Assembly: GCA_963575745.1 (NCBI GenBank)
Contig: CAUYUJ010011262.1
Coordinates: forward strand, 1 to 23,887
Source: Prorocentrum cordatum
Taxonomy: Eukaryota > Sar > Dinophyceae > Prorocentrales > Prorocentraceae
Direction of reading: 5' to 3'
Length of the DNA: 23,887 bases
Under the pieces are notes generated by a model. It was not told where the DNA came from and searched no databases. It saw only the letters and a list, made by a program, of their open reading frames with translations. Every line of letters starts with the position of its first letter. Positions within the stretch are counted from its first letter, which is position 1. Below, piece after piece: positions 1-9,732 of this stretch. A program made the translations under genes and the position numbers.

Positions 1-87
1 GGAGGGTGGAGGGGGGAGGGAGGAGGGAGGAGGGAGGAGGGAGGAGGGAGGAGGGAGAGGAGGAGGAGGAGTAGGAGGATTTCCAGG
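1..87. repeat. GGA/TCC-rich microsatellite at the 3' edge of the LINE
   Basis: Imperfect GGA and GGGA repeats fill the left edge of the window. Read on the minus strand this is a TCC-rich tract directly after the short 3' UTR of the retrotransposon. The same motif lies on the other side of the element from 6766 onward. It may be the original target or a tail made during insertion; the window edge cuts it off. Confidence 0.85.
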
Positions 88-96
88 ATTTCCGCC

Positions 97-109
97 ATCA
101 CGTAGTGAT
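97..109 (-). other. Small hairpin in the LINE 3' UTR
   Basis: ATCAC and GTGAT form a 5-bp stem with a 3-nt loop, about 15 nt after the ORF2 stop. Next to it, at 78-93, a 9-mer (GGATTTCCA on the plus strand) is repeated nearly twice. Many LINEs are recognised by their reverse transcriptase through a 3' stem or short 3' tandem repeat. That role is inferred from position only, and a 5-bp stem can occur by chance. Confidence 0.4.
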
Positions 110-122
110 AAGAAGGCTGAGC

Positions 123-1739
123 TCAGCACTTGGGAAACAGGTCGCGATCGATTCGATTCAAATACTCGCGCCTGGCCTTGGTGATTAGGTGGGGGCGACA
201 AGGATTACCTAAGCCCCTGAGCTGGGCCTGACCGAAACATCCGCACGACCCACAAAACCATAATCCAAGGTCTTTGTGATACCGAAGGGCGTGTGAGGGA
301 TGCGTCCAGCCGCCTGCCAAGTGTAAACTCCGTCCAAGGGGGGCTCGGGATACCTTGTCATTCACAGGCAAGGGAGGGTTGCACGCGCTTTTCAACCATT
401 CGGGCTCTTTATCTTTGGAACACGAACTGAAACAAACCGAGCACGCTCTGCCATTTTCGGTCAGGGTGTGGGCAGAGGCGAAACGGGCGAGGGCGAGAGG
501 AGGAGGAGGCCGAGGAGCAGGGGGGGCAGGCGGAACCAGGGGAACCCCATCGTTGGCCTTGATGGCCTGGGAAGCCTGAATACAATCCAACCCTACTCTA
601 AGAAGACGCCTCCTGACTAGTCTCGCTTTGCGTTCGACTTGGTGCACTCGGAACCTGTCGGTCTCGGGGACCCTGGCCAAAGTGGCGGCCGACCCCGCAA
701 GCACATCAACACACGCGTTCCCTATCACAAGCCAGCTGTCCCACCCACGCTGGAGGACCTCGCTGGCCGACAAATGGGATGGGACCTGCAAGACAACAAT
801 ATCACTCGCACTCCTGTCCTGAGCAGCGAGGGTGAGACCGATGCTGCGCCACAAATCTGCCTGAGGGCCCTCAGGGCCGGCACTCGTAGACGCATGCCAC
901 CCTCTGGCGACTTCGGCACAGTCAGTGATGTAAACTATGGGTCCAGTCGTGAATCCAATGGTCCATTCGAAAGCCTGAACTTCACCCCTGGGGACCGTTT
1001 GGGCCGACCCCACCAGAGGTCCAAACAAAAACGGGCCGAGCTCACAAGGCACAAAGCTAGTAAACGTGGCAACCGCACACCCTACTCTACGCAACCTACT
1101 ATCATGGGTATCTTTTCCCCCCGAGGCGTCCCCGAAGACGTACAACGGCTGGTCCCGAGTCCCTTGGCCGAGACACCCAGGACCGAGACGCCCCTCGGGG
1201 AGATTCCTTCCGAAAAAAACTTCTTCCTGAGCAGGGGCAGTAACGCGGGTCCACTCACTGGGGATCACGCCCCTCATCCAAAAGCACGGGCACGCTTCAT
1301 GTTCTGCCTGAGCCTCCACGGCCAGACAATCGGATTGGGCATATGCTGCTGACCCCTGGTTTTTACTGCACAACCAATTGCGATGCAGAGGCGTGTCGAC
1401 CGCCTCCTCGCACCGCTCGCACTGGTCGGAGTTGCTGAGGTTGGCCGAAAATTTACGCTCCTGCGTCCAGTAGCCGCCCGTGGCGATGGTCACCATCAAC
1501 TCCGACAGCTGACGGCCCTTCTTGGCGTGGAGGGGCATCGCGATGTAGGCACGGTAGCTCTGCCAATCAGCTCCCTGCTCTAGGCCGCCGCCACAAAACA
1601 AGCCAGCTGCCTCTTCCCAGAGTTGTCTGTACAATGTGTCCTCGAACTCCTGCAGAAGTGGCCGAGCCTGGTCCAGGCCAACAAAAGCATCTGTGGAAAA
1701 CTCCCAAGTATGCTCCATATTGCTCCCGTCACTCGGCAC
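123..1739 (-). CDS. LINE ORF2, C-terminal part: zinc knuckle, RNase H and Cys-rich tail
   Basis: This 538-codon stretch is in the same frame as the reverse transcriptase part and is parted from it by a single TGA at 1743-1745. The GTG at 1739 is just the first possible start; the real protein is probably the tail of one ORF2 polyprotein. A C-x2-C-x8-H-x4-C knuckle lies at C107, C110, H119 and C124. An RNase H fold follows with the four acidic residues in place: D204 in FGDASGG, E253 in GEVQAFEW, D273 in YITDCAEV and D345 in GNACVDVLAG. RNase H removes the RNA strand from the RNA-DNA hybrid during element copying. After a Pro-rich linker (about 400-420) comes a second Cys-rich segment (CSVCFSSC, then HALRYH and WFCGSCG), which may bind zinc. 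It ends at TGA 123-125. Confidence 0.85.
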   Translation of the reverse strand: MPSDGSNMEHTWEFSTDAFVGLDQARPLLQEFEDTLYRQLWEEAAGLFCGGGLEQGADWQSYRAYIAMPLHAKKGRQLSELMVTIATGGYWTQERKFSANLSNSDQCERCEEAVDTPLHRNWLCSKNQGSAAYAQSDCLAVEAQAEHEACPCFWMRGVIPSEWTRVTAPAQEEVFFGRNLPEGRLGPGCLGQGTRDQPLYVFGDASGGKDTHDSRLRRVGCAVATFTSFVPCELGPFLFGPLVGSAQTVPRGEVQAFEWTIGFTTGPIVYITDCAEVARGWHASTSAGPEGPQADLWRSIGLTLAAQDRSASDIVVLQVPSHLSASEVLQRGWDSWLVIGNACVDVLAGSAATLARVPETDRFRVHQVERKARLVRRRLLRVGLDCIQASQAIKANDGVPLVPPAPPAPRPPPPLALARFASAHTLTENGRACSVCFSSCSKDKEPEWLKSACNPPLPVNDKVSRAPLGRSLHLAGGWTHPSHALRYHKDLGLWFCGSCGCFGQAQLRGLGNPCRPHLITKARREYLNRIDRDLFPKC

Positions 1740-1742
1740 CTG

Positions 1743-3266
1743 TCACTCCGTAGCAGACTTCAAGATCCATCCAGCTTGTAACAAATACAACGCTGCTGAA
1801 GACATTGGCCCGCGAACGTGCCGACTCCGCTGCCCAGCAGGGACAAGGCTTAGCTTATCCACCGTGCGAGACCACGCCAACCGAATGGACGGACGAAGTC
1901 GTGGTTCTCGCAACCAACACTCAAGCCACTGCGCGATGCAAAGCCTCGGCAGCACCACTCCTGGATCCGCTCCTGGCAACCGTAGAGCTAACAGAGATGT
2001 CAAGCAGCGCCCCCGCTTGTGCGACCCCGCTGCAGCTCCTAACCGTCGCCTGTGACTCAGCATCACCGACCCAAAGCAGCCCAAGACCTGGTGGCCATAT
2101 GAGGCCGATGCCTGAGGGCCCGTCCTCTGGATCATGCTCGTGGTCGACCACCGTCTCGCAGCTGCTGCAAAACGTCGAAGCCGATGGTGTGACGTCCCTG
2201 ACTTCTTCACGCGCTTCCGCGCTGTGTCCCTACCGTGGCGACGTCTTCCCGCGAGATCGATCCCAAGGTAAGCGGCCTGCTGCACAGGGGAAACCTCGAT
2301 GCCGAGACGACGCAACCTCCGAGCTACCTGCACCGCGTCCTGGTGGATGGAGCACACCACCACACTCTTTGCCGCGGTGCCCAGCTTGAGCCTCCGAAAC
2401 TCCTTCACCGTGGTAGTGACCGCCTTCACCAGAGTGCCACGAACATGTTCACGACTGCCCGACGCGCGCTCCAGCAAGTCGTCGATCCAAATCCTCTGAG
2501 ACATTGACGGGTGAGCAATCGCCAACTTCTCGCATACCACTGCTGTGATACATTTTGCAAATCGAGTGCCACTGCGCGATCCTTGAATGACCGACTTCGT
2601 GGCCTGGAATGGTAACGAGTACGAGTCCAGCTGAGACAATAACCTTGGCGCCATGAACAACTGCACCTCCAAAAACAACACTACTGGAGGATAGCCTTTC
2701 CTGATCGCACACTCCGCCAGGATGGGCCATTCGATGCCGTCGTAGAAGGCCTCCACGTCCAGCAAGGCCTGCCCATGGGGCAGGTGCAGGGATGTCTGTA
2801 CCTCGTCCTCCAGCGCCCGCACGAAAGCCTCCCTCAGGGCGCTGTTCCCCGCGAGGGCATCATCCCGATAATCATCCTGCTGGTCGGCCCAGCCTCGCAC
2901 CAGCGGCTCCCGTGCGAGCGACCATACTCTGCGCAGCATGCCGAGCAGCCCGATGCACCGATCCCCACCCGACTTTTTGCCGAGCAGACGCCCCAGCACG
3001 CGCAGCACCTGCCACGGCCAGCTGATGCCCTGCTCGATCATCGTGAACAGCTCCACAAGGTCACTGATGGCCTGGTCTGGCAAGCGACTGAAGTCCGAGG
3101 GAGACGGCCTGTCCACCCCTTGCCCCGCGCGGGGCTTCATCTTGGCCAGGGCTCCCCTGACCTCCTCGATGGAGAGGGGTACCAGCTGCTCCACCTCAGC
3201 ATGCTTACGAATCATGTCACACGCCCGCATAATGTCGTCGTGCCCTGACACTTTGGAGGGCCACAA
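1743..3266 (-). CDS. LINE ORF2, reverse transcriptase part
   Basis: This part holds the fingers and palm of a LINE reverse transcriptase, which copies the element RNA at the nicked target. Motif A is LDVEAFYDGIEW with D170 and D176, motif B is QGSRSGTRFA (228-237), and motif C is WIDD (260-263) in place of the usual F/YxDD, with both Asp residues kept. The upstream KMKPRAGQGVD block (about 42-52) matches the conserved start of the RT domain. The first ATG of this frame (3264-3266) is not the true start. The endonuclease frame runs into it through an apparent 1-nt shift in a G run at 3305-3308, and the RT frame is open upstream of the ATG over that junction. It ends at TGA 1743-1745, beyond which the same frame continues into RNase H. 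Homology is clear; whether it is active is not. Confidence 0.9.
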   Translation of the reverse strand: MWPSKVSGHDDIMRACDMIRKHAEVEQLVPLSIEEVRGALAKMKPRAGQGVDRPSPSDFSRLPDQAISDLVELFTMIEQGISWPWQVLRVLGRLLGKKSGGDRCIGLLGMLRRVWSLAREPLVRGWADQQDDYRDDALAGNSALREAFVRALEDEVQTSLHLPHGQALLDVEAFYDGIEWPILAECAIRKGYPPVVLFLEVQLFMAPRLLSQLDSYSLPFQATKSVIQGSRSGTRFAKCITAVVCEKLAIAHPSMSQRIWIDDLLERASGSREHVRGTLVKAVTTTVKEFRRLKLGTAAKSVVVCSIHQDAVQVARRLRRLGIEVSPVQQAAYLGIDLAGRRRHGRDTARKRVKKSGTSHHRLRRFAAAARRWSTTSMIQRTGPQASASYGHQVLGCFGSVMLSHRRRLGAAAGSHKRGRCLTSLLALRLPGADPGVVLPRLCIAQWLECWLREPRLRPSIRLAWSRTVDKLSLVPAGQRSRHVRGPMSSAALYLLQAGWILKSATE

Positions 3267-5356
3267 CTGATGCCACCGAGATATTTTGCAGTCAACAATC
3301 TCCAGGGGTGCACCAGCTTCTTATCCCCGATGTGATACTCGTCCACCTCTGGAGCCAGATCTTTGATGGACCTGTGAACTGCGCCCAAACTGTCCACCGA
3401 GCCAATCCGACTCTGAAAGTCGCGAAGAGACGCCGAAGCTGCACGATTCTGCGCTCTCCTCGCCGATTTGAACGCCACCTCCTCCAGCAGAACGAGCTCG
3501 TCCAGGGACTGAGCCTGCAAGCTCCGAAGTGCTGCAAGGAATTGGGCCCAGCTGAGCCCGAGCACGCCTGCAAAACATGAACCTGCTCCGTCTAACGGCT
3601 GATCCGCTAAACCCAACGCTGCTTGCGCAAGATGCCCCATCTGCAAGCTGCCGTTGTTGCGCCGCCGATGTCGACGCGCCTGTTTGAGGATCGAATGTCC
3701 TCTGCTCCACCATGCTGCCACACCATCGCGTAGCGGCTGCGACCTGACTCGCTCTGGCTCCCTGACTGGGCCGACGACCAACTGAACGCCGTTGGCCCTC
3801 GACTGCATTGGTGCCGTCCCTCCGTGATGAGCCGCAATCGCGCCCTCGACCGTGGTCACCCATCGGGCGAAGCAACTGCTGATAGACAGGATGTGGCGCT
3901 GCCCTGCCGAGAAAGCGAGGGACCGTCTGATGGGGTTCCAGACGTCCTCAGGGGAGTGTGAAAGCCACGGAGTTTGAGCCGCAACGGCTGCCCAGGTGGA
4001 AGGGGGGATGGCGAAAGAGGGAAGGGCGGCCGCAGCGGCATCGGCAGACGAGGGCGGATCAACCTGACCGCCAGCCGTGCTGACGCCCGAGCCCCCAGGA
4101 CGCTCGACAGTGGGGACCGCAGAGACATCCCGCAAAACTTCGCCAATTACAGGAGACCTTTCATGCTGCGCGGACTCGCCAGATTCAACAAAGGCTCCTA
4201 GATCACACACATCCCGGTTGCAAGCTGGCCGAAAGCATGATTCTGACGCCCACGGGTCCTCCTCCTCATCCTCGAAGGCCCCGAACTCGACAAGGTCCCC
4301 GAAATCGTCCGAGCCGCTTCTGGGCTCAGCCACCTCCTGGGGGTTCGGACCCTCGGGGGGATCGGGACCGTCCTGAGTGGGTTCGCCAGAGGGGCCAGCT
4401 TTTGAAACAAAAACATCTGAAAAAATCTCGTCACAGTCGGCTCGTATCCTGTCTTGGGCAATATGTGACCGAACCTGCTGCTCCGCACGCGCCTTGCTCG
4501 ACTTCGACCCTGCCACGGGGCTGATGCTCGGGCGTGGGACCTGCGGCAGGCGCGGGGCGGTGACGAGAGAACGCTGCAGTAATTGCTCACCAGAACCGTG
4601 AAGTGTGAGCTCCAAACCTACATGTGGCCCCCACGGGACATCGGATCTAGCTTCAAGAGACTTAATATACGGCAACGCATTCTCAGACGACATCACAAAA
4701 TCGATATGCGTACTACCTGCACTCCCGACGCAAGTGTAGTCCACTTCCGACTGCCTGATGTGACCCCCTACGCGCCTAACAAAGTTGGACTTGCGAAAGG
4801 TGTCAACTCCAATGTTGAAATCTCCGATCACTATCCAAGGCAACTGTAGCATCTGGAGAAGAGCTCCCAATTTTCCGAAACGCTGCGTGTTGGCACCCCC
4901 GAATCCCTGCGAGGGGTGCGCATAAAAAAGAATCAAGACTAAAGAGTAGCCTTGGCAGTGCACCACTGACGGCGTAAAGCCGTCGAAAGCGTCAGCTCCA
5001 TCAGCGCACAGTGACGTCACTTCGGACGCCTTGGCAAACAAACGATGCACATTGCGGTGGCCTGGCGCCCAGAGTGCCTCGCCCCCTTCGTTGGCTCTCT
5101 GGACTGTGGCCGCGCTGGTGCCCTTCCCTGTGTTTCTGGCCATGTTGTCCAGGAACTTCCACTTGCAAAGCCGAGACTTCTTCGCCCACTGCGTACGAGT
5201 GTGGCACCCTGCGTGAGTCTCGACGGCCCCGATGAGATCGTACCTGGACATGGTGGCCTCCGAGCTGAGGAAAGGCCATGACTTCTTCCCGAGGCAGGTG
5301 ATGTTGCCGAAGAACATCCTGACCTCTGAAACCTCCTGCGCCTCCAATGATGACAA
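3212..5356 (-). CDS. LINE ORF2, N-terminal part: AP-like endonuclease and linker
   Basis: An endonuclease of the exonuclease/endonuclease/phosphatase family, which nicks the target DNA for target-primed reverse transcription. Counting from 5356, the key residues are N18 (GNITCLG), E46 (AVETHA), GDFN at 178-181, D219 (HIDFV) and H245 (GPHVGLEL). The first ATG in frame is at 5315-5317, four residues before the catalytic Asn, and is my preferred start; the codon at 5354-5356 is TTG. A long acidic, Pro/Ser-rich linker (about 255-450) and an Ala/Gln/Arg-rich region follow before the RT. The end at 3212 is out of frame: the frame should pass into the RT frame near 3305-3308, and the last 30 or so codons are probably read-through junk. 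Upstream, the frame is open back to the ORF1 stop at 5519. Confidence 0.85.
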   Translation of the reverse strand: MSSLEAQEVSEVRMFFGNITCLGKKSWPFLSSEATMSRYDLIGAVETHAGCHTRTQWAKKSRLCKWKFLDNMARNTGKGTSAATVQRANEGGEALWAPGHRNVHRLFAKASEVTSLCADGADAFDGFTPSVVHCQGYSLVLILFYAHPSQGFGGANTQRFGKLGALLQMLQLPWIVIGDFNIGVDTFRKSNFVRRVGGHIRQSEVDYTCVGSAGSTHIDFVMSSENALPYIKSLEARSDVPWGPHVGLELTLHGSGEQLLQRSLVTAPRLPQVPRPSISPVAGSKSSKARAEQQVRSHIAQDRIRADCDEIFSDVFVSKAGPSGEPTQDGPDPPEGPNPQEVAEPRSGSDDFGDLVEFGAFEDEEEDPWASESCFRPACNRDVCDLGAFVESGESAQHERSPVIGEVLRDVSAVPTVERPGGSGVSTAGGQVDPPSSADAAAAALPSFAIPPSTWAAVAAQTPWLSHSPEDVWNPIRRSLAFSAGQRHILSISSCFARWVTTVEGAIAAHHGGTAPMQSRANGVQLVVGPVREPERVRSQPLRDGVAAWWSRGHSILKQARRHRRRNNGSLQMGHLAQAALGLADQPLDGAGSCFAGVLGLSWAQFLAALRSLQAQSLDELVLLEEVAFKSARRAQNRAASASLRDFQSRIGSVDSLGAVHRSIKDLAPEVDEYHIGDKKLVHPWRLLTAKYLGGISCGPPKCQGTTTLCGRVT

Positions 5357-5518
5357 AGGTGCTCCGCCCGCTGCCAGTGAGCTCGACGGGGCACCTGACG
5401 ACTCCGATGAGAAAGAAGAGCGAAGAGGAGCCGCCGCTAAAACTGCCTCCTGCTCAAGCGACTCCGAGGAAGGTGAAGGCTGCGCCGCCGCAAAAACGCC
5501 GCCTCCACTAAGTGCTCG

Positions 5519-6604
5519 TCACTGACTCACTTTGCTAGCGGCCTCAGCCGCCTCCTGCCCAGCTGCCGCTGCGGCCCTGATCTTGGCCATCTCCGCCTCG
5601 ATCTCGGCCTCGGACGGGCTGCCTGGCGTCACTGCGACTCCCGTGGCACCAGGGCCGTCGCGCGCGCCCACCGCTGCTGCGCCCGCGGCCGCGGCCGCTC
5701 CGCCAGCCGAGGGAGCGGCCGTGGCGGCCGCTCCGCCACCTGCAGGAGGACAGCTCCCAGGTGGCCCTGCGGGCGCAGCCTCGGTCCCGTCAGCAGCCCC
5801 GCAGCGCCTCCTCTTCTTGATGCGCTCCGCGACCTGCTTCTTCAAGGACTCGACATTGTCGCGCCACTTGGTGATCTCCTCGGCCTTGCTAAGCACTGAC
5901 TGCTGCACCGCCTTCGGCTCCGCCTCAATTTTGCGGAGCTCCTCTTTCTCCTCTGCGCTGCACTCAAGCTCGTCCAGTTGCTGGAAGAACTCGGTGTCCC
6001 ACGTGAGATTGAAGATCGGCTCGGTCGTCTTGGCGGCGGGCGACTCCACGACCGCGCCTGTCTCCTTCGCCAGGGCCTGCGCAGTGCCTCGGCGGTTGAT
6101 CTCCGCCAGGGCGAGCACGCGCGCTGCCTCCGACTCCTTCTCCCTGGCGACGCTCAGGTTCTGCTCCAACCGCTTCACCTGCTGCGCTGCCTGCTGGTAT
6201 TTTGCGCTAGCATCGCGCCACGCCCCAGCTGCGCGGCGGACGGCCTCCTCGGCCCCCAAAGGCTGGCCTGCCGCTGCCGCCGCCTGCTGGGACTGCTTCA
6301 GCTGCTCCTCAAGAATCTGCCGCACCTTGGGATCCTTGACGACTGCCAGGGCCCCCGACAGCGCGACGACCGTCTGCTGCGTGGCGGCCTCGGCGCCGAT
6401 GCTCCCCTTGGGCGCCGGCTTGACCTCCCGCTCGAGCTGCGTGTCCTTGCCGTTGCCCCTGTCCTTGCCCTTGCTCTTCTCTCCCTTGGGGACATAGAGC
6501 TTCACGGACCTGTTGCAGACGCGGCACTTGAACCCGTTTGCCGAGAGCTTGGCATTGAACTCGTGCGTGCCGCATCCCGCACACGTGCTCCAAGGGTTCG
6601 CCAT
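5519..6604 (-). CDS. LINE ORF1: zinc-ribbon, coiled-coil RNA-binding protein
   Basis: A 361-residue protein starting at ATG 6604 (MANPWSTCAGCG). A C-x2-C-x15-C-x2-C zinc ribbon (C8, C11, C27, C30) is followed by a Lys/Gly-rich basic stretch (about 35-65), then a long Ala/Gln/Glu-rich helical region likely to form coiled coil (about 70-285). A KKRRR basic cluster follows, then an Ala/Pro/Gly-rich segment and a final Glu/Ala helix. ORF1 proteins of LINEs coat the element RNA; that role here is inferred from position and make-up. The frame is open upstream to 7921, but only through microsatellite (runs of Ser, Pro, His), so I reject the longer form. It ends at TGA 5519-5521, followed by C and an open frame into ORF2. 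Confidence 0.82.
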   Translation of the reverse strand: MANPWSTCAGCGTHEFNAKLSANGFKCRVCNRSVKLYVPKGEKSKGKDRGNGKDTQLEREVKPAPKGSIGAEAATQQTVVALSGALAVVKDPKVRQILEEQLKQSQQAAAAAGQPLGAEEAVRRAAGAWRDASAKYQQAAQQVKRLEQNLSVAREKESEAARVLALAEINRRGTAQALAKETGAVVESPAAKTTEPIFNLTWDTEFFQQLDELECSAEEKEELRKIEAEPKAVQQSVLSKAEEITKWRDNVESLKKQVAERIKKRRRCGAADGTEAAPAGPPGSCPPAGGGAAATAAPSAGGAAAAAGAAAVGARDGPGATGVAVTPGSPSEAEIEAEMAKIRAAAAAGQEAAEAASKVSQ

Positions 6605-6765
6605 GGCCCTGGGATCTCGTGTGCTGTGTGCTGTGTCCCCACTTTCGTCGACGGGATCTGCTGCGCTCTGGCGCGCGGACGACCCGCCGTCCCCCAAACA
6701 CCTCGTGGCGGCGTGGGGCTGGCCGAGTGCGAAGCCAAAATGGTGCGCTCGTGCCAGAATTCTTG

Positions 6766-7258
6766 AGGGAGGAGGAGGAGGAGGAGGAGGAGGAGGAGGA
6801 GGAGGAGGAGGAGGAGGAGGAGGAGTAGAGGAGGAGGAGGAGGGAGGAGGCGGAGGAGGAGGAGGAGGAGGAGAGGAGGAGGAGGAGGAGGAGGAGGAGG
6901 AGGAGGAGGAGGAGGAGGAGGAGGAGGAGGAGGGAGTGAGGAGGATGAGGAGGAGTAGGAGGAGGGAGGAGGAGGAGGAGGAGGAGGAGGAGGAGGAGGA
7001 GGAGGGGGGAGGGGGGAGGGGAGGAGGGGGAGGGGGAGGAGCGGCGGAGGCATGAGGAAGGAGGAATGATGAGGAGGAGGAGTGAGGAAGGAGGAGGAGG
7101 AGGAGGAGGAGGAAGGAGGAGGAGGAGGAGCGACGAAGGAGAAGGAGGGAGGAGGAGAAGGAGGACGGAGAAGGCGGCAGATACGGAGGAGGAGGAGGAG
7201 GAGGAGGAGGAGGCGGTGGAGGCGGTGGCGGAGGCGGAGGCGGAGGCGGAGGTGGAGG
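6766..7258. repeat. GGA/GAG microsatellite
   Basis: About 490 bp of GGA repeat, broken by GGGA, GGC and GTGA variants. It starts exactly where the LINE 5' UTR ends. All frames on both strands stay open for long stretches (Glu, Gly, Arg runs on plus; Ser, Pro, Leu runs on minus), but none is a credible protein. Confidence 0.93.
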
Positions 7259-7760
<502 letters not shown>

Positions 7761-8559
7761 AGGAGGAGGAGGAGGAGGCTGAGGAAGGAGACATCTCGGT
7801 CTCTTTCTCTTTCCTTTTCCGGTGAAGAATTGTGCATAGTGCTCTCTCTCTCTCGCTCCTTCACTTCTTCGGGAGAGCACCATCGGCCGCGTCCAGGGGT
7901 ACCGCTGCGGCTGCGAGTCAAGCGTCCGCCGCGGGCGGGCGCGAAGCGGAGCGGCGGATGTGGGATGACCGACTTGTAGTCTCGTGCAGCAGGCGGGAAT
8001 GAATGGATGAAGCCGCGTCTCCGGAAGCGTGCGCTATACAGTATATTTGCGCACTGCTCCTTCTGCAGGCTTCCGCTGAAGAGGTGCTTAGCTTATATTG
8101 CGACCAACATCACAGCAGATACGCCGCGCATATGTACACAATTCTGACGTCCACGTTTGCCCGGGCCTGCCCCTCTTTCGGCGGCCAGGTTGCCGCGTCA
8201 AGTTGGAGGAGGACGCTTGGACAACGATTTGCCTGACAAGATGCTCGTTGCATTTGCGTGCAGCATCACCAAACAACATCAATAGCCGCTGCAACAAAAG
8301 GCCATAGCACATTCATATGTCAGTCGCGTCCCGAACGCCGAGGTTCTACAGCAAGCCTGGCTAACAAAGCTCAGCAGGAGGGAGGAGGTATTTTTTCCCA
8401 GAGGGGCGTGGGACCAGGGTTTTTTTCTCGGAGGCGGCTAGGACAGAGGATTCTCTTTTAGATGTTGGACCCTCGGTCTCGATATGATCGACGGATATTT
8501 TAGATGTTTTACCCGCGGCGCGGCCTCGACTTGAAGTGGATCGGCGGAATGAATATCGA
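7761..8559. other. Stretch with no gene recognised
   Basis: Mixed sequence between the microsatellite and the family A array. The first 160 bp have CT-rich and GC-rich patches, and the rest is of average composition. Only short frames (under 85 codons) occur and none resembles a known protein. From about 8380 there are T-rich runs and lines reminiscent of the satellite region. Confidence 0.6.
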
Positions 8560-9180
8560 GGAAAGGGTGTTGGAATGTCCCGAGCAAAACGCTTGTGTTG
8601 CATCATTCTCGAACGAAATCATCGTTTCGCAGAGTTGGGGGAGGTTCAAACGAAACGCTTGTTTTCTAGTGTCCAGGTGGCTTGGGCAGATGTCTGACAT
8701 GAGGATTAGTTGAGCTTGTCTCGAGCGAAACGCTTATTTTCACGTGTCCAGGTCGCCCAGGCGGATGTCTAACATAAAGATGCGTTGGGGATGTCTCGAG
8801 CGAGCCGGTTGGTTCCGCGTGGCCAGGTCGCCCAGGCGGATGAGGATTTGTAGAGGATGTCTCGGACGAGGCGCTTGTTTTCACGTGTCCAGGTCGCCCA
8901 AGCGGATGTCCAGCATGTGGATGCATTGAGAATGTCTCGAGCGAAACGATAGTTTTCACGTGCCCAGGTCGCCCAGGCGGATGTCTAACATGAAGATGTG
9001 TTGAACATGCCTTGAGCGAAACGGCTGTTTCCACGTGTCCAGGTCGCCCAGGCGGATGTCAAACATTAGGATCTCTTGAGGATGTCTCGAGCGAGACGGC
9101 TGTTTTCACGTCTCCAGTTCGCCCAGCTGGACGTCTAGCATCAGGATTTTTTGAGGTTGTCTCGAGCGAAACGCTTCTGG
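8560..9180. repeat. Family A tandem array, 75-bp unit
   Basis: Units start at TCTCGAGCG near 8719, 8794, 8860, 8935, 9010, 9085 and 9160. The steps are 75, 66, 75, 75, 75 and 75 bp, so one unit carries a 9-bp deletion. Each unit reads TCTCGAGCGAAACGCTTG, then TTTTCACGTGTCCAGG, then TCGCCCAGGCGGATGTC, then a variable end. More diverged units occur from about 8580. Since 75 is 25 codons, the minus strand has an open 25-residue repeat, probably a by-product. Related units recur at 10291 and 16668-16830. Confidence 0.9.
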
Positions 9181-9384
9181 CAGTAGAGCGTGTCGAAGCC
9201 CAACCCCACCCGTCCGTGGGGCGTCCCCTGGCGCGCTGGCGCGTCCCCTGTGAGGCCGGCTCGTGCGCGTGATTGCACGGTGTGCGCGTTGCAGAGCGTG
9301 GCCCGCTGTTTGCCCGTTTTCCGCGGTGCTCGCGCGAAGTGACGTCGGACAACAGTCTCTACGCCGCGTCACTGGCGACGTTCT

Positions 9385-9705
9385 GGCGTGACTTGCCCTG
9401 GCACGTCCTCCAGCGCGCCCCTCGGCGTGGCACACTCCCTGGCTCGTCCTCTGTCGCGTTTCCTAGCTCGTCCTAAGGCGTTTCCCCTGTCCGTTCCGTG
9501 GCGCGCCCCTTACCACGCCCCCCGGCATGACGTCCTCTGGCCCGCCCCGTGGCCCGCCCCATGGCACTCGCCTTGGCACGTCCCGTGGCAGGTCCCTGAC
9601 ACGTCCAGGGCACGTCCCTTACTGCGTCCCCCGACACGCCCCCTGGCGCTTCCTCTAATGCGCCCCTGGCACACTCCGTGGCGCGTCCGTGAGCCTGTGC
9701 CCGGT
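9385..9705. repeat. Family D array, copy 1 (GGCACGTCCC-like short repeats)
   Basis: Irregular repeats of about 10-20 bp built on TGGCACGTCC and TGGCGCGTCCC. The order and spacing vary, so this is a degenerate short tandem array and not a clean satellite. It is followed directly by family E, as in other copies. Confidence 0.82.
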
Positions 9706-9732
9706 GTCGTGTCGTCTCTCTGGGGAGCTGAG

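Larger units (their letters stand above)
78..6766 (-). mobile_element. Non-LTR retrotransposon (LINE) with ORF1 and EN-RT-RNase H ORF2
   Basis: A LINE of about 6.7 kb reads right to left. In order it has a 5' UTR (about 6605-6766), ORF1 (5519-6604), and ORF2 with endonuclease, reverse transcriptase, zinc knuckle, RNase H and a C-terminal Cys-rich region (down to 123). A 3' UTR of only about 40 nt follows. There are no long terminal repeats. The domain order EN-RT-RNase H fits the I-like group of LINEs, which is common in dinoflagellates; the clade is inferred. All catalytic residues I looked for are present. Two apparent lesions break ORF2: a 1-nt frameshift near 3305-3308 and a TGA at 1743-1745. 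It is therefore either a young dead copy or one that uses recoding. The edges were set where unique sequence gives way to GGA repeat, so each may be off by some bases. Confidence 0.88.

Noticed and set aside
6748-6766. CTCGTGCCAGAATTC resembling a cDNA cloning adaptor next to the LINE 5' end
   Set aside because: It has an extra base compared with the adaptor I recall, and it lies inside genomic sequence that continues on both sides; chance is more likely.
1-7000. Reading the LINE as an endogenous virus
   Set aside because: There is no capsid, protease, integrase or LTR; EN-RT-RNase H order and motifs are those of a non-LTR retrotransposon.
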